This document shows, in pieces, positions 62,724 through 64,000 of a stretch of DNA of 64,000 nucleotides. The stretch is from REEB95 sp035934995. GTDB taxonomy: Bacteria > Pseudomonadota > Alphaproteobacteria > ATCC43930 > CGMCC-115725. Position 1 is the first letter of the stretch, and every line of letters starts with the position of its first letter. The stretch is taken from assembly GCA_035934995.1 (NCBI GenBank), contig DASYXI010000009.1, positions 1 to 64,000 on the forward strand, in the 5' to 3' direction. Under the pieces are notes generated by a model that saw only the letters and a list, made by a program, of their open reading frames with translations, searched no databases and was not told the DNA's origin. Position numbers and translations under genes: made by a program.

Positions 62724-63734
62724 TCAGCCCAAATCACCGACCAGGGCCGCCATCTCGACCATGCGGTTCGAGAAGCCCCATTCATTGTCATACCAGGCGA
62801 GCACGCGGCAAAAACGCTTTCCCATGACGACCGTTTGCGTCAGGTCGAAGATGGCGCTGTGCGGGTCGTGCATAAAATCGCCCGACACCGTCTCTTCGCT
62901 GTTGACGGCGAGAATACCTTTGAAGCGGTTCGAATTCGCGGCCTTGGTCATCAGCGCGTTGATCTCATCCTTGCTGGTGTCGCGCGCCGCAGTGAAATTG
63001 AAATCGATCAAGGAAACGTCGGCAGTCGGCACGCGGATCGACGTGCCGTCGAGCCTGCCCTGCAAGGCCGGGATCACGAGGCCGAGCGCCTTGGCGGCAC
63101 CGGTCGACGTCGGGATCATGTTGAGGCCGGCGGCGCGGGCACGACGCATATCCTTATGCAACGTGTCGACGGTGTTTTGATCGCCGGTGTAGGAGTGGAT
63201 CGTCGTCATGTAGCCCTGATCGATGCCGAGCGCCTCGTTGAGAACATAGGCGACAGGCGCGAGGCAATTGGTCGTGCAGGAACCGTTCGACAGCACCTTG
63301 TACTCGGGCTTGAGCTTGTCGCTGTTGACGCCCATTACGACGGTGACGTCGGCGCCATCGGCCGGCGCCGAGATAATGACGCGCTTGGCGCCAGCTTCGA
63401 GATGCTTGGCGGCGGCCTCGCGCTTGGTGAACAGGCCGGTGCACTCGAGCACGACGTCGACCTTGAGTTCCTTCCACGGCAACTTCGCCGGATCGCGTTC
63501 GGCCAGCACGCGGATCGGTCCCTTGCCGATGTCGATCCAGTCGTTGCCGGTCTTGATCTCGCCGTCGAAGCGGCCGTGCACGCTGTCGTACTTCAGCAGA
63601 TGCGCGTTCGCCTGGACCGAGCCCAGATCGTTGAGGGCGACACAGTGCACGTCGTTGCGATCCTGCTCGTGCAGGGCGCGCAAGGTCAGGCGGCCGATGC
63701 GGCCAAACCCATTGATGGCGACGCGTGTGGCCAT
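62724..63734 (-). CDS. gap: Glyceraldehyde-3-phosphate dehydrogenase
   Basis: 336 residues. VAINGFGRIGRL is the NAD motif and ALNDL holds the Asp that favours NAD+. The active site is SNGSCTTNCLAP with the catalytic cysteine, plus TIHSYTGDQNTVD and the C-terminal WYDNEWGFSNRMVEM. It makes 1,3-bisphosphoglycerate. Second gene of a tkt > gap > hypothetical > aldolase > thiE run. Confidence 0.96.
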   Translation of the reverse strand: MATRVAINGFGRIGRLTLRALHEQDRNDVHCVALNDLGSVQANAHLLKYDSVHGRFDGEIKTGNDWIDIGKGPIRVLAERDPAKLPWKELKVDVVLECTGLFTKREAAAKHLEAGAKRVIISAPADGADVTVVMGVNSDKLKPEYKVLSNGSCTTNCLAPVAYVLNEALGIDQGYMTTIHSYTGDQNTVDTLHKDMRRARAAGLNMIPTSTGAAKALGLVIPALQGRLDGTSIRVPTADVSLIDFNFTAARDTSKDEINALMTKAANSNRFKGILAVNSEETVSGDFMHDPHSAIFDLTQTVVMGKRFCRVLAWYDNEWGFSNRMVEMAALVGDLG

Positions 63735-63743
63735 ACGGCTCTC

Positions 63744-64000
63744 CTAGAGCAACGCCTTCGCGGCGGCGGCAACCGCCTCGGGCGTGATGTTGAAATGCTT
63801 ATATAGGGCTTCGACGGGCGCCGAAGCGCCAAAGCCGGTCATGCCGACGAACGACCCCTTGGGCGCAAGGTAGCGATCCCAGCCCTCGCGGCACGCGGCC
63901 TCGACGGCGACGCGCGGCGCGGTGCCGAGCACGGCGCGCTTATAGGCCTCGTCCTGCTGCTCGAACAGCTCCCAGCATGGCATCGACACGACGGCGGCGG
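63744..64000 (-). CDS. tkt: Transketolase, C-terminal end
   Basis: Only the last 85 codons are in the window; the gene continues past the right edge. VVSMPCWELFEQQDEAYKRAVLG, EAACREGWDRYL and GMTGFGASAPVEALYKHFNITPEAV are the usual C-terminal domain of transketolase. It transfers two-carbon units in the pentose phosphate and Calvin pathways. The gap start lies 9 bases after its stop. Confidence 0.92.
   Translation of the reverse strand, partial: AAVVSMPCWELFEQQDEAYKRAVLGTAPRVAVEAACREGWDRYLAPKGSFVGMTGFGASAPVEALYKHFNITPEAVAAAAKALL

Overview
The window reads as chromosomal DNA of a GC-rich alphaproteobacterium, probably of the Rhodospirillales/Reyranella type; the genus cannot be fixed from sequence alone. 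Evidence for the group is the three-subunit pntAA/pntAB/pntB transhydrogenase, a COQ9 protein, small DUF465, DUF1192 and DUF1013 proteins, a paired MotA/TolQ-like and OmpA/MotB-like locus, and sigma sites of the GGAAC-N16/17-CGTT type. Genes are tightly packed on both strands. I see no tRNA, rRNA, CRISPR array, insertion sequence or prophage, and no gene-free stretch longer than about 260 bases.

Layout. 0-10 kb: end of a branched-chain amino acid ABC operon (livF), a 3-hydroxyisobutyrate-type dehydrogenase, an AT-rich orphan gene that looks like a divergent class III nucleotide cyclase, a cyclase-family hydrolase, msrA, a CaiB-type CoA-transferase with an MFS permease, a DedA protein, a secreted protein, an FlhF-like GTPase and a second MFS permease. 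10-20 kb: a cell-surface glycan block, with TerC, then an operon galE > fused glycosidase/GT2 glycosyltransferase > ABC exporter, then a frameshifted GT87-like membrane glycosyltransferase and the UDP-sugar genes ugd and uxs. 20-32.6 kb: UbiB-type kinase, amidohydrolase, oligoendopeptidase F, acyl-CoA synthetase, UDP-glucuronate 4-epimerase, alcohol dehydrogenase, an OpgC-like acyltransferase operon with two SGNH paralogues (one apparently catalytically dead), and an ECF sigma/anti-sigma pair.

32.6-49.9 kb: pntAA-pntAB-pntB with a clear terminator, rpsU, def, COQ9, purEK, a mixed-type phosphofructokinase, two DUF465 proteins, a SIMPL-domain protein with a fresh 21-bp tandem duplication, two acyl-CoA synthetases (one prpE-like), DUF1013, a quinone oxidoreductase, metY and an alpha/beta hydrolase. 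49.9-64 kb: a 1040-residue membrane-anchored coiled-coil protein, rpmE, an envelope cluster of MotA/TolQ-like, OmpA/MotB-like and OmpA-like proteins, suhB, efp facing epmA, a RAMA-domain protein, a TonB-like protein, thiE, and a central-carbon operon tkt > gap > hypothetical > fba > thiE.

The most connected story is envelope glycan biology. Four UDP-sugar enzymes, a synthase/exporter operon and an acyl-modification operon lie within about 17 kb. Three matching ECF-type promoter candidates sit in front of galE, in front of ugd and in front of the sigma gene itself. This suggests, as inference, a sigma-controlled surface polysaccharide programme.
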